Assembly (NCBI GenBank): GCA_934090775.1
Contig: CAKOKF010000001.1
Span: 1 to 40,480 of the forward strand
DNA from: an uncultured Bacilli bacterium
GTDB lineage: Bacteria > Bacillota_I > Bacilli_A > RF39 > UBA660
DNA: 40,480 nucleotides
Direction of reading: 5' to 3'
Both the position numbers and the translations under genes were made by a program. The notes beneath the pieces are model-generated. The model worked only from the letters and a program-made list of their open reading frames with translations, did no database searches and was not told the origin of the DNA. This document shows, piece after piece, positions 15,846 to 24,151 of this stretch (its first letter is position 1; the number at the start of each line of letters is the position of its first letter).

Positions 15846-16997
15846 TTAAAAAACATCTTTATTAAACCAGTCATATTTATTAGCTAAAAATCTATAAAGG
15901 ACTTTAAATAAACTTAAGATTGGCGTTGCTAAAATCATACCAACAATACCAAAGAAATGGCCAAAAATTAGCAAACCAATAATGATTGTAACTGGATGTA
16001 ATTGCATAGTCTTACTCATAACAACAGGTTGCAAAACATAATTTTCTACTAATTGCACAACGGTTGCTACTATTAAAGTAATAATACCAATAATTGGATT
16101 TTGAGAAAAGCCAACAATAACAGCTGCCGCACCACCTATATAAGGACCTATATAAGGAATTAAATCAGTTATGCCACAAAGAAGACCAAATAAAATTGGT
16201 GATTTCAATCCAGCAAAAGCAAATCCAATCGAGTCACATACAAAGACCATAAAGGCTACAAGTAAAGTTCCATTAACACACTTTCTAAGTTCATTCGCAA
16301 TATTATCAACTAAAATCTTTGTTTCTTCTTTATGACTCTTAGGGATATATTTAAGTAAATGATCAGTTACATCATTAAAGTCGAATAATAAATAGATGCC
16401 AACTACTAATGACACACCAATCGTACCTAAACCGCTAACTAAGGAACCGGCAATACTAACAATTGTCGATGGTAAATCATTTGCAATCCCACCAGCTAAA
16501 TTTTCCATCACTTTAAAAATATTATTTTCTATTTCCGTCACATTAAACATTTCACTACTATTAAATTTGTCTAAAAAACTAGTAATCCATAACTTAACTT
16601 GATTAAAAATACTAGGCAAAACCGCTACTAAATCATTTAACTGATTATAAAGTGTTGGAATTAACATTCCAAAGAAAGCAAACAAAATAATAATAAAAGC
16701 TAAATATACCGTAACACAAGCAATTCCTCGCTTCCAACCTCTATTTTCTAGCTTTACAACAATTGGATTAAATAACCAAGCTATCACAAAACCAATAAAA
16801 AATGGGGTTGCTACTTTTAAAAGAGTTACAATTAAACTTAAAATACCCCATTCTTTGATAATTAATGTTCCTAAAAAAATAATACCAATAATCATCATGA
16901 TATAAACTAAATGTAGTATTTTCTTAGATAAACCAACTACTTCATTAACATCACGAACATTAAGCTTGCCATTTTTCTTTTCTTTATCTTTATCCAA
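15846..16997 (-). CDS. AI-2E family transporter (YtvI/YrrI-like)
   Basis: This polytopic membrane protein of 383 residues belongs to the AI-2 exporter superfamily (PF01594 type). After a short charged head come two or three helices (about 28-100), a soluble middle domain (about 110-185), and further helices to residue 370. The family signature is visible near the C-terminus (GPYIGGAAAVIVGF, then NYVLQPVVMSKTMQLHPV and FGIVGMILATPIL). Relatives are reported to export signals or sodium/protons; the substrate here is unknown. The start codon is TTG (16995-16997), chosen because GGAGG lies seven bases upstream and no ATG is available. It follows recD2 and a 43-residue gene on the same strand, as recD2 and an AI-2E gene do in Bacillus. 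Confidence 0.88.
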   Translation of the reverse strand: MDKDKEKKNGKLNVRDVNEVVGLSKKILHLVYIMMIIGIIFLGTLIIKEWGILSLIVTLLKVATPFFIGFVIAWLFNPIVVKLENRGWKRGIACVTVYLAFIIILFAFFGMLIPTLYNQLNDLVAVLPSIFNQVKLWITSFLDKFNSSEMFNVTEIENNIFKVMENLAGGIANDLPSTIVSIAGSLVSGLGTIGVSLVVGIYLLFDFNDVTDHLLKYIPKSHKEETKILVDNIANELRKCVNGTLLVAFMVFVCDSIGFAFAGLKSPILFGLLCGITDLIPYIGPYIGGAAAVIVGFSQNPIIGIITLIVATVVQLVENYVLQPVVMSKTMQLHPVTIIIGLLIFGHFFGIVGMILATPILSLFKVLYRFLANKYDWFNKDVF

Positions 16998-17040
16998 TTT
17001 TATCCCTCCTTTAAATATATTCTAAATATATCATAATTAT

Positions 17041-17068
17041 CGAAAAAAGAACATACTTTTCGTATGTT
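17041..17068 (-). terminator. Terminator of the 43-aa gene
   Basis: Stem AACATAC / GTATGTT (17062-17068 and 17050-17056), 5-base loop, and a T run opposite 17043-17048. The stem overlaps the stop codon of the 43-residue gene, so the exporter downstream is transcribed either by readthrough or separately. Confidence 0.75.
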
Positions 17069-17198
17069 AAAGCAAGTCTACTTCATCTAATATTTCATTA
17101 AATAAAGCCTCATATTTTAATTTAGCCATTTTCTCATAAGCCATATATGATAATACAGCTAAACCAACTCCTAATGATATATTAAATAATTTTTTCAT
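17067..17198 (-). CDS. 43-aa protein between recD2 and the AI-2E exporter
   Basis: The gene reads MKKLFNISLGVGLAVLSYMAYEK in two parts: a short basic head with a hydrophobic, Gly/Ala-containing stretch, then an acidic amphipathic tail ending DEVDLL. AAAGGAATT precedes the ATG (17196-17198) at ordinary spacing and a terminator hairpin overlaps the stop, so it looks like a genuine small gene. Size, N-terminal composition and position resemble the small YrzQ-type (DUF3918-like) proteins encoded near recD2 in Bacillus, but that similarity is from memory and weak. It is probably a single-pass membrane or membrane-anchored protein. The function is unknown. Confidence 0.6.
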   Translation of the reverse strand: MKKLFNISLGVGLAVLSYMAYEKMAKLKYEALFNEILDEVDLL

Positions 17199-17276
17199 AC
17201 CAATTCCTTTCTAAAATTAGTATGAAAAAAATCATCTATTTTATACTTTTTATTAATTAATTTTAATCCATTATTA

Positions 17277-19469
17277 TTAAATATATAAAAGTAACTGTTC
17301 TTTTAAAGATGTTTTTCTATTCATACTATAATTATTATTAACAGCCATTAAAAAAGATTCTACTTCTCCAATTAAAACTAAACTATTCTTAGCTCTTGAT
17401 ACCCCTGTATAAATAAGCTTATTATATAACATCTTATAATAATTTTTAACAACAGGCATAATAACATTAACAAACTCACTACCTTGAGCTTTATGAATTG
17501 ATATCGCATAAGCCAGTTTAACATTTAACATTTCCGTTGTTGTCAAAGTTACTAAATTACCATCAAAGTCAATATTAATATTCAAAGCTTTCGAATTATC
17601 ATAACTAAAAATATCTTTTATATAGCCAATATCCCCATTATAAATACTCTTATCAGGATCATTCATTAATTGTAAGACTTTATCCCCTACCCGAAAGATA
17701 TTTTCACCTATTCTAATTTCTTTTTTCTTTTTATCTTTAGGATTAAATAAATCTCTTAAATTATTATTTAAATTATCAATTCCATTAATTCCTTTGTACA
17801 TTGGAGCAAGTATTTGAATTTCTTTATCGGTAAGTCCTTTCTTTATAGATAACTCACAAACTTTTTTAATACTTTCCACTACTTTATCACTACTTACTTG
17901 TAAGAAATTATAATCATCCTTTTTACTTAAAAATTCTTTTGTTAAATCTTTATTTTTAATTTCTTTAGCTAAATATGGTATAAAGGAATTTTCACTTTGC
18001 CTATAAATTTTTTCTAAAGGACAAAAATTAAATAAATCTGAAGCAATTAAATCACTTAAAACTAAGCCACTGCCAACTGAAGGTAACTGGTCTTTATCCC
18101 CAACTAAAATCAATTGAATATTACTAGTTAATCCTTTAAGTAAGGCATCAAAAAGGTTAGTATCAATCATACTTACTTCATCGATAATAATTAAATGATG
18201 ATAATTTTTATTTAATTCATTAACCTGAAATTCATTTGTATCTTTGTTCCATTTTAAATATTTGTGAATCGTTGAAGCCCCTAGCCCAGTTGCTTCACTT
18301 AGTCTTTTTGCAGCGCGCCCTGTCGGTGCTAAAAGAGCAATATAAGCATCAACGTTTTTTGGCCCTAAATTATACATTTTCATATAAAGACTAGTTATAG
18401 CTTTAATTATTGTCGTTTTACCCGTTCCTGGACCCCCAGTTATAATACTAATTCGACTTTCTAAAGTTTTCTTTATAGCCTGCAACTGATTTTCATCATA
18501 AGTTACTCCTAACCGTTCTTGTAATTTTACTACCTCCGTATCAAACATACTAATATTTTTACTGACAATAGGTAAATTATTAATATAATCAAGAGTCTTA
18601 GCAATATTAACTTCCATTTGATAAGTTTCATATAGATAAATTCTTTTATCTTTAACATATATATCATTATTATTTTGCAAATCTAAAATAATATTATCTA
18701 AATTATCATCAGTTAAAATATTAAAGTAACTTTTTAAACCATCTCTTAATTCTTCTTCATAAAAATAAGTATCTCCAGTTCTAATTTCTAACTGTTTAAT
18801 TGTTTCTAAAAGACAATTTTTCGTCCTTAAATCCTCATCAGGACACCCTAAAGTCATATAGATATTATCTAGCTTTTTAAAATCAATCAATTCTTTTAAA
18901 GCATAAGGATTTGACTTTGTAATGCTAACAGCATTATTACCAAATTTATTTATAATATTTAAAGCTTCATTAATTGAAAAACCCATCTCTTTTAAACTAA
19001 TTAACATTTCATCCGTATTAGCTACTTTCATTAAAGAATTATATATCTTTTCCGCTTTTTTTTGCGTCATTTTTGGGACAGTAAGTAATATTTCCAGTTT
19101 TTCTTTAATTTTTTTAATGGCATCATCTCCTAATGTATCAACAATTTTAGTAGCCGTAGCCTCTCCACATCCTTTGACTAAATCACTAGTCAAAAATTCA
19201 ATAACAGCATCTCGGCCTTTAACTTCAACTCTTTTATAATCTATAACATTATATTGATAACCATATTTATCTTTATATACTAAATTACCTTCCATTTCAC
19301 AGTTATCTCCAACTTGGAGATTAGCAAAATAACCAGTAAAATGAACAGTTTTACCAACAAAGTCTTCCATTTCTTTGTCGTCAGTTTCTTTGACTTTTAT
19401 AACTCCTACTTTATAATTGCTTTCCGCCTCAAAAATAAGTATTCGAATTTTTCCTTTAATACTGCCCAT
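17277..19469 (-). CDS. recD2: RecD2-type ATP-dependent DNA helicase
   Basis: This is a 5'-3' superfamily 1B helicase acting in repair and fork maintenance without RecBC. The 730-residue protein has an N-terminal OB-like segment (1-85), helix-hairpin-helix type repeats (about 95-190), a linker domain, Walker A GGPGTGKT at 345-352, Walker B DEVSMID at 430-436, GDKDQLPSVGSG, and the C-terminal AISIHKAQGSEF motif of the UvrD-like lobe. The RecD2 family is distinguished from RecBCD RecD by this long N-terminal region, as here. The ATG follows AGGTGATGAT. The predicted promoter TTTACT-17-TATAAT lies just upstream. The 43-residue gene and the AI-2E exporter follow. Confidence 0.95.
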   Translation of the reverse strand: MGSIKGKIRILIFEAESNYKVGVIKVKETDDKEMEDFVGKTVHFTGYFANLQVGDNCEMEGNLVYKDKYGYQYNVIDYKRVEVKGRDAVIEFLTSDLVKGCGEATATKIVDTLGDDAIKKIKEKLEILLTVPKMTQKKAEKIYNSLMKVANTDEMLISLKEMGFSINEALNIINKFGNNAVSITKSNPYALKELIDFKKLDNIYMTLGCPDEDLRTKNCLLETIKQLEIRTGDTYFYEEELRDGLKSYFNILTDDNLDNIILDLQNNNDIYVKDKRIYLYETYQMEVNIAKTLDYINNLPIVSKNISMFDTEVVKLQERLGVTYDENQLQAIKKTLESRISIITGGPGTGKTTIIKAITSLYMKMYNLGPKNVDAYIALLAPTGRAAKRLSEATGLGASTIHKYLKWNKDTNEFQVNELNKNYHHLIIIDEVSMIDTNLFDALLKGLTSNIQLILVGDKDQLPSVGSGLVLSDLIASDLFNFCPLEKIYRQSENSFIPYLAKEIKNKDLTKEFLSKKDDYNFLQVSSDKVVESIKKVCELSIKKGLTDKEIQILAPMYKGINGIDNLNNNLRDLFNPKDKKKKEIRIGENIFRVGDKVLQLMNDPDKSIYNGDIGYIKDIFSYDNSKALNINIDFDGNLVTLTTTEMLNVKLAYAISIHKAQGSEFVNVIMPVVKNYYKMLYNKLIYTGVSRAKNSLVLIGEVESFLMAVNNNYSMNRKTSLKEQLLLYI

Positions 19470-19487
19470 ATCATCACCTGTTTTTCT

Positions 19488-19516
19488 ATTATAAGTTAAT
19501 TAATAAATTAAGTAAA
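19488..19516 (-). promoter_or_regulatory. Predicted promoter of recD2
   Basis: On the minus strand TTTACT (19511-19516) and TATAAT (19488-19493) are separated by 17 bases, about 20 bases before the recD2 start. Confidence 0.6.
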
Positions 19517-19545
19517 TGAATAATAATTATTATTTAAAATTTTTA

Positions 19546-20466
19546 CTAGTTTTTCTTTAAGCTTCTTTTTATTTCTATTTCTTGTTTTCCTAAAGAAGTT
19601 ACCTTACCATCAAAAAAAGTCAAATTTTCTAAATCAATATAACTAATATAACCAGTATTAAAACCCATTTTCATTTTTAAAAACGAAGGAATTATCCCAT
19701 TACTTGCCGGAACATAATTAGATAAAGCCGGTATATAAATTAACACATTATCATTAATAATTTTAACCTTATATTGATAAGAATGGCCAACTAAAACTAC
19801 TTTTTTCATAGGTGTATTATTGCAATCACAGCTTAAAGGATGATACATATTTATAAAATCATTTTTTACTAAAATATGGCCATTTTCAATCCCAGCAATA
19901 GCAAAATCAGTTCTGTAATTTTCTAAAATTCTTGCAAAATTGACGCCATCTTTTCTTAAGCCTTTAACATCATGATTACCTAACACACAAATATTTAAGA
20001 TATTTATATCGAATGGATGGTTTTCAATAAAATATTCGCACTGCTCAAGATGTGTCCTGCATATATTTTTTCTTTCACTAGTTAAACCGTTTATCAAATC
20101 CCCGCCATTAATAATAAGATGAATTCCATTTTTCATTGCATAATCATAAAGAAGATTTAATAAATCTAGTCTTTCTTCTTTCGTTCCTAAATGCAAATCG
20201 GATATTAAAAGAGCATTTAATTCATCTTTATTTTTTAAAAGTAAAGTAACTCCACTACTTACATTTTTACCATTTTGTTCTTTATTAGGTGTATATAAAG
20301 TGCCGCCATTTATCAAATATCTTTTATCATATTCCAAGCCTTTATTTTTTAAATTTAACAATATATCTCTAAAAGTATCTTTGCTTAAATTCAATTTTTG
20401 ACATATTTCAATATTACTCTTTCCTTGTTTAATTAAATCAACTATTCTTTTTTCTAAACTACGCAT
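19546..20466 (-). CDS. HTH-metallophosphoesterase fusion protein
   Basis: This 306-residue protein joins a DNA-binding-like N-terminus to a calcineurin-type phosphoesterase. Residues 1-45 look like a winged or resolvase-like helix-turn-helix (RIVDLIKQGKSNIEICQKL then NLSKDTFRDIL). The catalytic part starts near residue 85 with SDLHLG (94-99), GGDLI (about 121-125), GNHD (about 163-166) and a C-terminal GHSYQ (normally GHSH or GHTH). The first motifs are complete; the final His is replaced by Tyr. The substrate is unknown, and phosphatase or nuclease activity are both possible. Genes of this layout occur in Bacillota as orphans. The start ATG (20464-20466) follows AAGGGAGAATAAGT. It lies directly after the rhomboid gene's terminator. 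Confidence 0.75.
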   Translation of the reverse strand: MRSLEKRIVDLIKQGKSNIEICQKLNLSKDTFRDILLNLKNKGLEYDKRYLINGGTLYTPNKEQNGKNVSSGVTLLLKNKDELNALLISDLHLGTKEERLDLLNLLYDYAMKNGIHLIINGGDLINGLTSERKNICRTHLEQCEYFIENHPFDINILNICVLGNHDVKGLRKDGVNFARILENYRTDFAIAGIENGHILVKNDFINMYHPLSCDCNNTPMKKVVLVGHSYQYKVKIINDNVLIYIPALSNYVPASNGIIPSFLKMKMGFNTGYISYIDLENLTFFDGKVTSLGKQEIEIKRSLKKN

Positions 20467-20555
20467 ACTTATTCTCCCTTATTATTATGACATAGTTTTT
20501 TGAATTATTCTATCTTTATGAGCACTATTTATATCTTTTTTGATTGTTTAAATTT

Positions 20556-20594
20556 AAAAAAGTCGCAAATTTAAATACTAATTTACAACTTTTT
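20556..20594 (-). terminator. Terminator of the rhomboid gene
   Basis: Long stem with arms near 20581-20594 and 20556-20570 (AAAAAGTTGTAAATT against AATTTGCGACTTTTT, two G-U pairs), followed by T residues. It lies 5 bases past the rhomboid stop. Confidence 0.75.
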
Positions 20595-20598
20595 ATTT

Positions 20599-21723
20599 TT
20601 ATCTAAAAAATAACATATATAATATAAATACAACTAAAATGCCAAAAGTTATCCAACCATTAATACTACTTTGTTTATCAGTCTTATTTTTAATACCAAG
20701 ACCCATAGTGATAAATACACCACCAATTAAACCACCAACATGAGCATAAAAATCAATATTAGATACAATTAAACTTAAAGCTAAGTTTAAAATGATTACG
20801 GGAATAATTTCACTATATAAAGCTTTACCCATATATAATCGATAGTAATAGCCAAAATAACATAAGGCCCCCATAAGTCCAAAGATAGCCCCACTAGCGC
20901 CAAGGGACCAACCGGTATTAAAGATACAAGAAAACATGGAACCAATAATACCACTTACTAGATAAATTAGTAAAAATTTTTTCTTACCGAAGTAGTTTTC
21001 GGTGGCACAACCAATAACATATAGTGAATACATATTACATAGTAAATGCCAAATAGATCCATGCATAAACATCCCAGTAACTAACCTATAAACTTGTCCA
21101 CTTCTTACTAAAGAGCCATTTACAGCTCCCAAGGTAGTTAAACTTGGAAATAATATTTGTAAAATATAAACTAAAGTACAGATAGCCATTAAAACATAAG
21201 TAACAACTATCTTTTTAGGTTTAAATACTTCTTCATACTTTCTATTTTCCTTAGCTGTCTTACTATTTATATCATTAGTAACATTAACTATTAAATCAAC
21301 CTCGTTATCAGTATTAATAATATCTTTTTCAATATTAGGAAAAGCTTCTACTACGGTCTGGTTATGCACTAAATCTTCCGTATCATTTACTTTAATATTA
21401 TCAATATGATCAATACTATCTAATTTAACATCATCATTTAAATCTAAGAAAATATTTAAAACATTCATCTTCCAAGATAAAGTTTTCTTTTTTATTTGTC
21501 TTGCTACATTATTAGTTTTATATATATCAAAATTAAATTGTTCTTTATTATGTATATAATTAGAATTAATTCTTATTATTTTATATGGTCCTTCAACATT
21601 TTCTAACCACACTTCATTTCTTACGCCATTAACTACTATCGGTGTATAGTTTTCTTTAGTAACTAAGAAATGTACTAACTTCATGACAATTTCATCTTTT
21701 TTATCCATACTAATTGAACTCAT
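20599..21723 (-). CDS. Rhomboid family intramembrane serine protease (GluP-like)
   Basis: This multi-pass membrane protease cleaves transmembrane segments. The 374-residue protein has a cytosolic N-terminal domain of about 165 residues, then six or seven membrane helices. The catalytic Ser277 lies in GASGAIFG and the catalytic His328 in HVGGLIGG; HGSIWHLLCNMY near 221-232 supplies the conserved His-Asn. The N-terminal extension resembles that of Bacillus GluP (YqgP). I start at the ATG at 21721-21723, because AAGGTGG lies just upstream; the GTG three codons earlier overlaps that ribosome site. It is monocistronic with its own terminator. The physiological substrate is not deducible. Confidence 0.9.
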   Translation of the reverse strand: MSSISMDKKDEIVMKLVHFLVTKENYTPIVVNGVRNEVWLENVEGPYKIIRINSNYIHNKEQFNFDIYKTNNVARQIKKKTLSWKMNVLNIFLDLNDDVKLDSIDHIDNIKVNDTEDLVHNQTVVEAFPNIEKDIINTDNEVDLIVNVTNDINSKTAKENRKYEEVFKPKKIVVTYVLMAICTLVYILQILFPSLTTLGAVNGSLVRSGQVYRLVTGMFMHGSIWHLLCNMYSLYVIGCATENYFGKKKFLLIYLVSGIIGSMFSCIFNTGWSLGASGAIFGLMGALCYFGYYYRLYMGKALYSEIIPVIILNLALSLIVSNIDFYAHVGGLIGGVFITMGLGIKNKTDKQSSINGWITFGILVVFILYMLFFR

Positions 21724-21778
21724 TTTTACCACCTTCTATTATTTTATTATACTTCATATAATTAGTAAAGGAGTATTT

Positions 21779-22102
21779 ATGACCACTATTACTATTATAT
21801 TATTTATTATTTCTTTTGCTTTACTTAACTTTTCTTTAATATCCATTCTTTATCATAATAAGCTTACTAATGATACTACTTATTTCATTTTAAGTAATTC
21901 GATTATTTTAGTTAGTATTCTTTTATTTTACTATTACTTTAATGATTATTATTTATCTTTAATATTTAGTGTTTTTTATTTTATTAATAATATTTGTCTT
22001 GCTATTGAGCTAAAAAAAGTTAGTATTAAATATTTTTTCTTTAGTATTCCGTATCTTTTATTTAATGTTTACTTTTTATCTTTATTAATTTTTAAATTAT
22101 AG
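21779..22102 (+). CDS. Small integral membrane protein, 107 aa, unknown
   Basis: The family is not recognised. The sequence is about four hydrophobic helices (residues roughly 3-24, 35-52, 57-74, 84-104) with short charged connectors (YHNKLTNDTT, ELKKVSIK), rich in Ile, Leu, Phe and Tyr. The start at 21779-21781 is supported by AAAGGAG seven bases upstream; the longer in-frame opening from 21683 runs antisense into the rhomboid gene and is rejected. A promoter-like TTTACC-17-TATACT lies at about 21725-21753. The last 6 bases overlap the 3' end of rluD, which converges on it. It is one of two small membrane-protein genes inserted singly on the plus strand in this stretch. Confidence 0.65.
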   Translation: MTTITIILFIISFALLNFSLISILYHNKLTNDTTYFILSNSIILVSILLFYYYFNDYYLSLIFSVFYFINNICLAIELKKVSIKYFFFSIPYLLFNVYFLSLLIFKL

Positions 22103-23008
22103 AGTATCTTGTTCTAATTCTTCTTCATTATCTAACTTATCTAAAAAGTCTTTAAAGTACTTTGGAACATCTCTTTTAAAATACATTTTTTCTTTAGTAA
22201 TAGGATGAATAAATTCCATACTATAAGAATGTAAGAATTGACCGAAATCACCTGTACTTTTATTAGAATACACTGGGTCATTATAAACAGGATAACCAAT
22301 ATATTTCGTATGTACTCTTATTTGATGAGTTCTACCGGTCTCTAGTCTTGCTTTTACTAAAGTATATCCAGCTTTATATCTTTTTAAAACTTCTAAATGC
22401 GTTATAGCTTTTTTACTATTATTAGGAGTTACAGTCATTCTTAAACGATTCTTTTCATCACGACCTATTGGTGCATCAATCGTTGCTGTATCATGTGGAA
22501 ATACTCCACACAAAAGGGCTATATATTCTCTTCTGATACTATGTTCTTTAAAATATTCTCCCAATATTTCATGGGCTTTATTAGTCTTAGCAATCATAAT
22601 AAGACCGGATGTATCTTTATCAATGCGATGAACTATTCCTAATCTTTCAACACCGTTAATATCAGATAACTTATCCGTATAACTTTTTAAGGCATTAACA
22701 AGAGTATGATCTTTATTACCATTACCAGGATGTACTACCATCCCACTTGGTTTATTAACAATAATAATATCATCGTCTTCAAAGACAATATCTAAAGGAT
22801 AATCCCAAGGTATAATATCTTCTGTATTTGTTTTAACATTATTAATCGTAATTTTATCACCTTGTTTTACTTTATAACTAGGTTTTATCTTACTATCATT
22901 AACTAAAATATCGCCGTTTTTAATTAAATTTAAAATTAAGTTTCTTGAATAATCAGTATTATCCGCAATATACTTATCTATTCTTACATCATTTATATCT
23001 ACTATCAT
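22097..23008 (-). CDS. rluD: RluD-family large-subunit pseudouridine synthase
   Basis: This enzyme converts uridines of 23S rRNA to pseudouridine, acting in ribosome maturation. The 303-residue protein has an N-terminal S4 RNA-binding domain (about 1-60, with DKYIAD and KQGDKITIN) and the RsuA/RluA catalytic domain with HRIDKDTSG at 127-135, where Asp130 is the nucleophile. HPGNGNKDHTLVNAL and ETGRTHQIRVH are also present. The start overlaps the lspA stop as ATGA, so the two are translationally coupled, as lspA and rluD (ylyB) are adjacent in Bacillus. Exact target uridines (RluD versus RluA/RluC type) are not certain. Confidence 0.93.
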   Translation of the reverse strand: MIVDINDVRIDKYIADNTDYSRNLILNLIKNGDILVNDSKIKPSYKVKQGDKITINNVKTNTEDIIPWDYPLDIVFEDDDIIIVNKPSGMVVHPGNGNKDHTLVNALKSYTDKLSDINGVERLGIVHRIDKDTSGLIMIAKTNKAHEILGEYFKEHSIRREYIALLCGVFPHDTATIDAPIGRDEKNRLRMTVTPNNSKKAITHLEVLKRYKAGYTLVKARLETGRTHQIRVHTKYIGYPVYNDPVYSNKSTGDFGQFLHSYSMEFIHPITKEKMYFKRDVPKYFKDFLDKLDNEEELEQDTL

Positions 23009-23445
23009 TTCTTAGCCCCCAAGCTCATTATTAAAACCATTAAAATTATTCCTAAAGTAATACATATATCAGCTAGATTAAAGATTGGAAAACTTATTCC
23101 AAAGATAAAGGTTTCTAAATAATCAATAACATAACCTCTAAATACTCTATCTATTAAATTACCTATTATACCACCCAAGATTACTCCGAATAATATATCA
23201 TACTTTTTAGTCTTTGGTAAATCTTTTCTTAAATTAAATAAGAAATATATTAAAATAAGACTAAATAATAAGATTAGATATCTTTTATTTTCTAAAAAAC
23301 TAAAAGCAACTCCATAATTATAAACTTTATGAATATTAAATAATTTAGGTATTACTTCTATAAATAATACTTTTTTATCTATTATAAACTTAATTATTTG
23401 GTCTAATAAAGTTATTAAAATACTGATTATAATACTAATTTTCAT
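23005..23445 (-). CDS. lspA: Lipoprotein signal peptidase II
   Basis: This membrane aspartyl protease cuts signal peptides from prolipoproteins after diacylglyceryl modification. The 146-residue, four-helix protein carries the family motifs GGIIGNLIDR (91-100), YVIDYLE (105-111) and FNLADICITLG (122-132), with conserved Asp99, Asp108 and Asp126. YNYGVAFSF (42-50) matches the N-terminal NxGAAF-type motif. It follows ylmC by 15 bases and overlaps rluD by 4, forming one operon. The ribosome site is AAAGTGAT. Confidence 0.95.
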   Translation of the reverse strand: MKISIIISILITLLDQIIKFIIDKKVLFIEVIPKLFNIHKVYNYGVAFSFLENKRYLILLFSLILIYFLFNLRKDLPKTKKYDILFGVILGGIIGNLIDRVFRGYVIDYLETFIFGISFPIFNLADICITLGIILMVLIMSLGAKK

Positions 23446-23460
23446 AACATCACTTTCTCA

Positions 23461-23691
23461 TTATACCATAATATCGACTAAAATAACATCTTCCCCAATT
23501 CTTTTTATTTGTTTGAAAGTAATTGTAGTTTCATTGTCTTTATTAAATAAGCTATTTAGGCTACCTCTTTTTTCAATGCTTAAGTATTCTATAATACCAG
23601 CATCATTTATTACAGCATCAATAATTCGCCCTATTCTTTTACCGTCATTTATATTTACGATATCTTTAGTTTGTAAATCGGATAAACGCAT
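23461..23691 (-). CDS. ylmC: PRC-barrel protein of the YlmC/YmxH family
   Basis: This 76-residue protein is essentially one PRC-barrel. It begins MRLSDLQTKDIVNINDGKR and continues with GRIIDAVIN, a Gly/Ser loop and an FKQIKRIGEDVILVDI end, which is the YlmC/YmxH pattern. The family is found near sigG in spore formers and is often labelled a sporulation protein; its exact role is unknown. The ATG follows GGTGG. It is first in the ylmC-lspA-rluD operon. In Bacillus ylmC lies two genes from sigG; here sigG is the next minus-strand gene, with one plus-strand gene between. Confidence 0.82.
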   Translation of the reverse strand: MRLSDLQTKDIVNINDGKRIGRIIDAVINDAGIIEYLSIEKRGSLNSLFNKDNETTITFKQIKRIGEDVILVDIMV

Positions 23692-23712
23692 ATAACCACC
23701 TATTTAATTATA

Positions 23713-23741
23713 TTGATGAATTATCTATTTTTTGCTAAAAT
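23713..23741 (+). promoter_or_regulatory. Promoter of the DUF4282-like gene
   Basis: TTGATG (23713-23718) and TAAAAT (23736-23741) are separated by 17 bases, with TGC before the -10. It is followed by an AGAAAGGA ribosome site. Confidence 0.6.
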
Positions 23742-23764
23742 AATTGTAGAAAGGACGATTAAAT

Positions 23765-24151
23765 ATGTACGATTACGCTTATAAAACTAGTATTGGCGGT
23801 TTTTATACTTTTAGATTAGTAGCATTTATTATTGCTATTGCGGCCACTATTATTATTTATACTGTTTTTATGGATAAACGTAACAAAGATAGTTATAGTA
23901 ACCCTTTAAAAAAGTTATTTGATTACTTACATTTTAACAAGTTCTTTATGGAACCTATTTTAAAGATTACTTATATCTTTTGTAGTCTATATTTAACTAT
24001 TACAGCTTTTGGCTATATTGGTACTTCTTTTTTAGTATTTCTTTTACTTTTAGTTTTAGGAAATATTATTTTAAGAATGGTATTTGAAGGTTTAATGGTT
24101 ATTTATAAAATTTATCTAAATTTAAATGAGATAAATAAGAAAATGAAATAA
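23765..24151 (+). CDS. Small membrane protein, DUF4282-like
   Basis: This 128-residue protein has an N-terminal helix (about 15-36), a cytosolic connector, and two helices (about 62-80 and 84-105). It ends in a charged segment (MVFEGLMVIYKIYLNLNEI). That final pattern, RM-x-x-E-x-x-x-x-x-y-K-I-x-x-N-L-x-E-I, is typical of DUF4282 proteins as I recall them; the function of that family is unknown. AGAAAGGA precedes the ATG and a good promoter lies upstream. It ends directly against the sigG stop codon (adjacent, converging, no spacer), with no visible terminator between them. Confidence 0.7.
   Translation: MYDYAYKTSIGGFYTFRLVAFIIAIAATIIIYTVFMDKRNKDSYSNPLKKLFDYLHFNKFFMEPILKITYIFCSLYLTITAFGYIGTSFLVFLLLLVLGNIILRMVFEGLMVIYKIYLNLNEINKKMK

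Noticed and set aside
17199..17276. AGTAT/ATACT repeat after recD2 as a terminator
   Set aside because: The stem is five to six bases with a long loop; readthrough into the 43-aa gene is more likely.
18922..19239. Plus-strand open frame inside recD2 and similar antisense frames in other genes
   Set aside because: They lie fully antisense to well-supported genes, lack ribosome sites and encode low-complexity Ile/Leu/Ser sequence.
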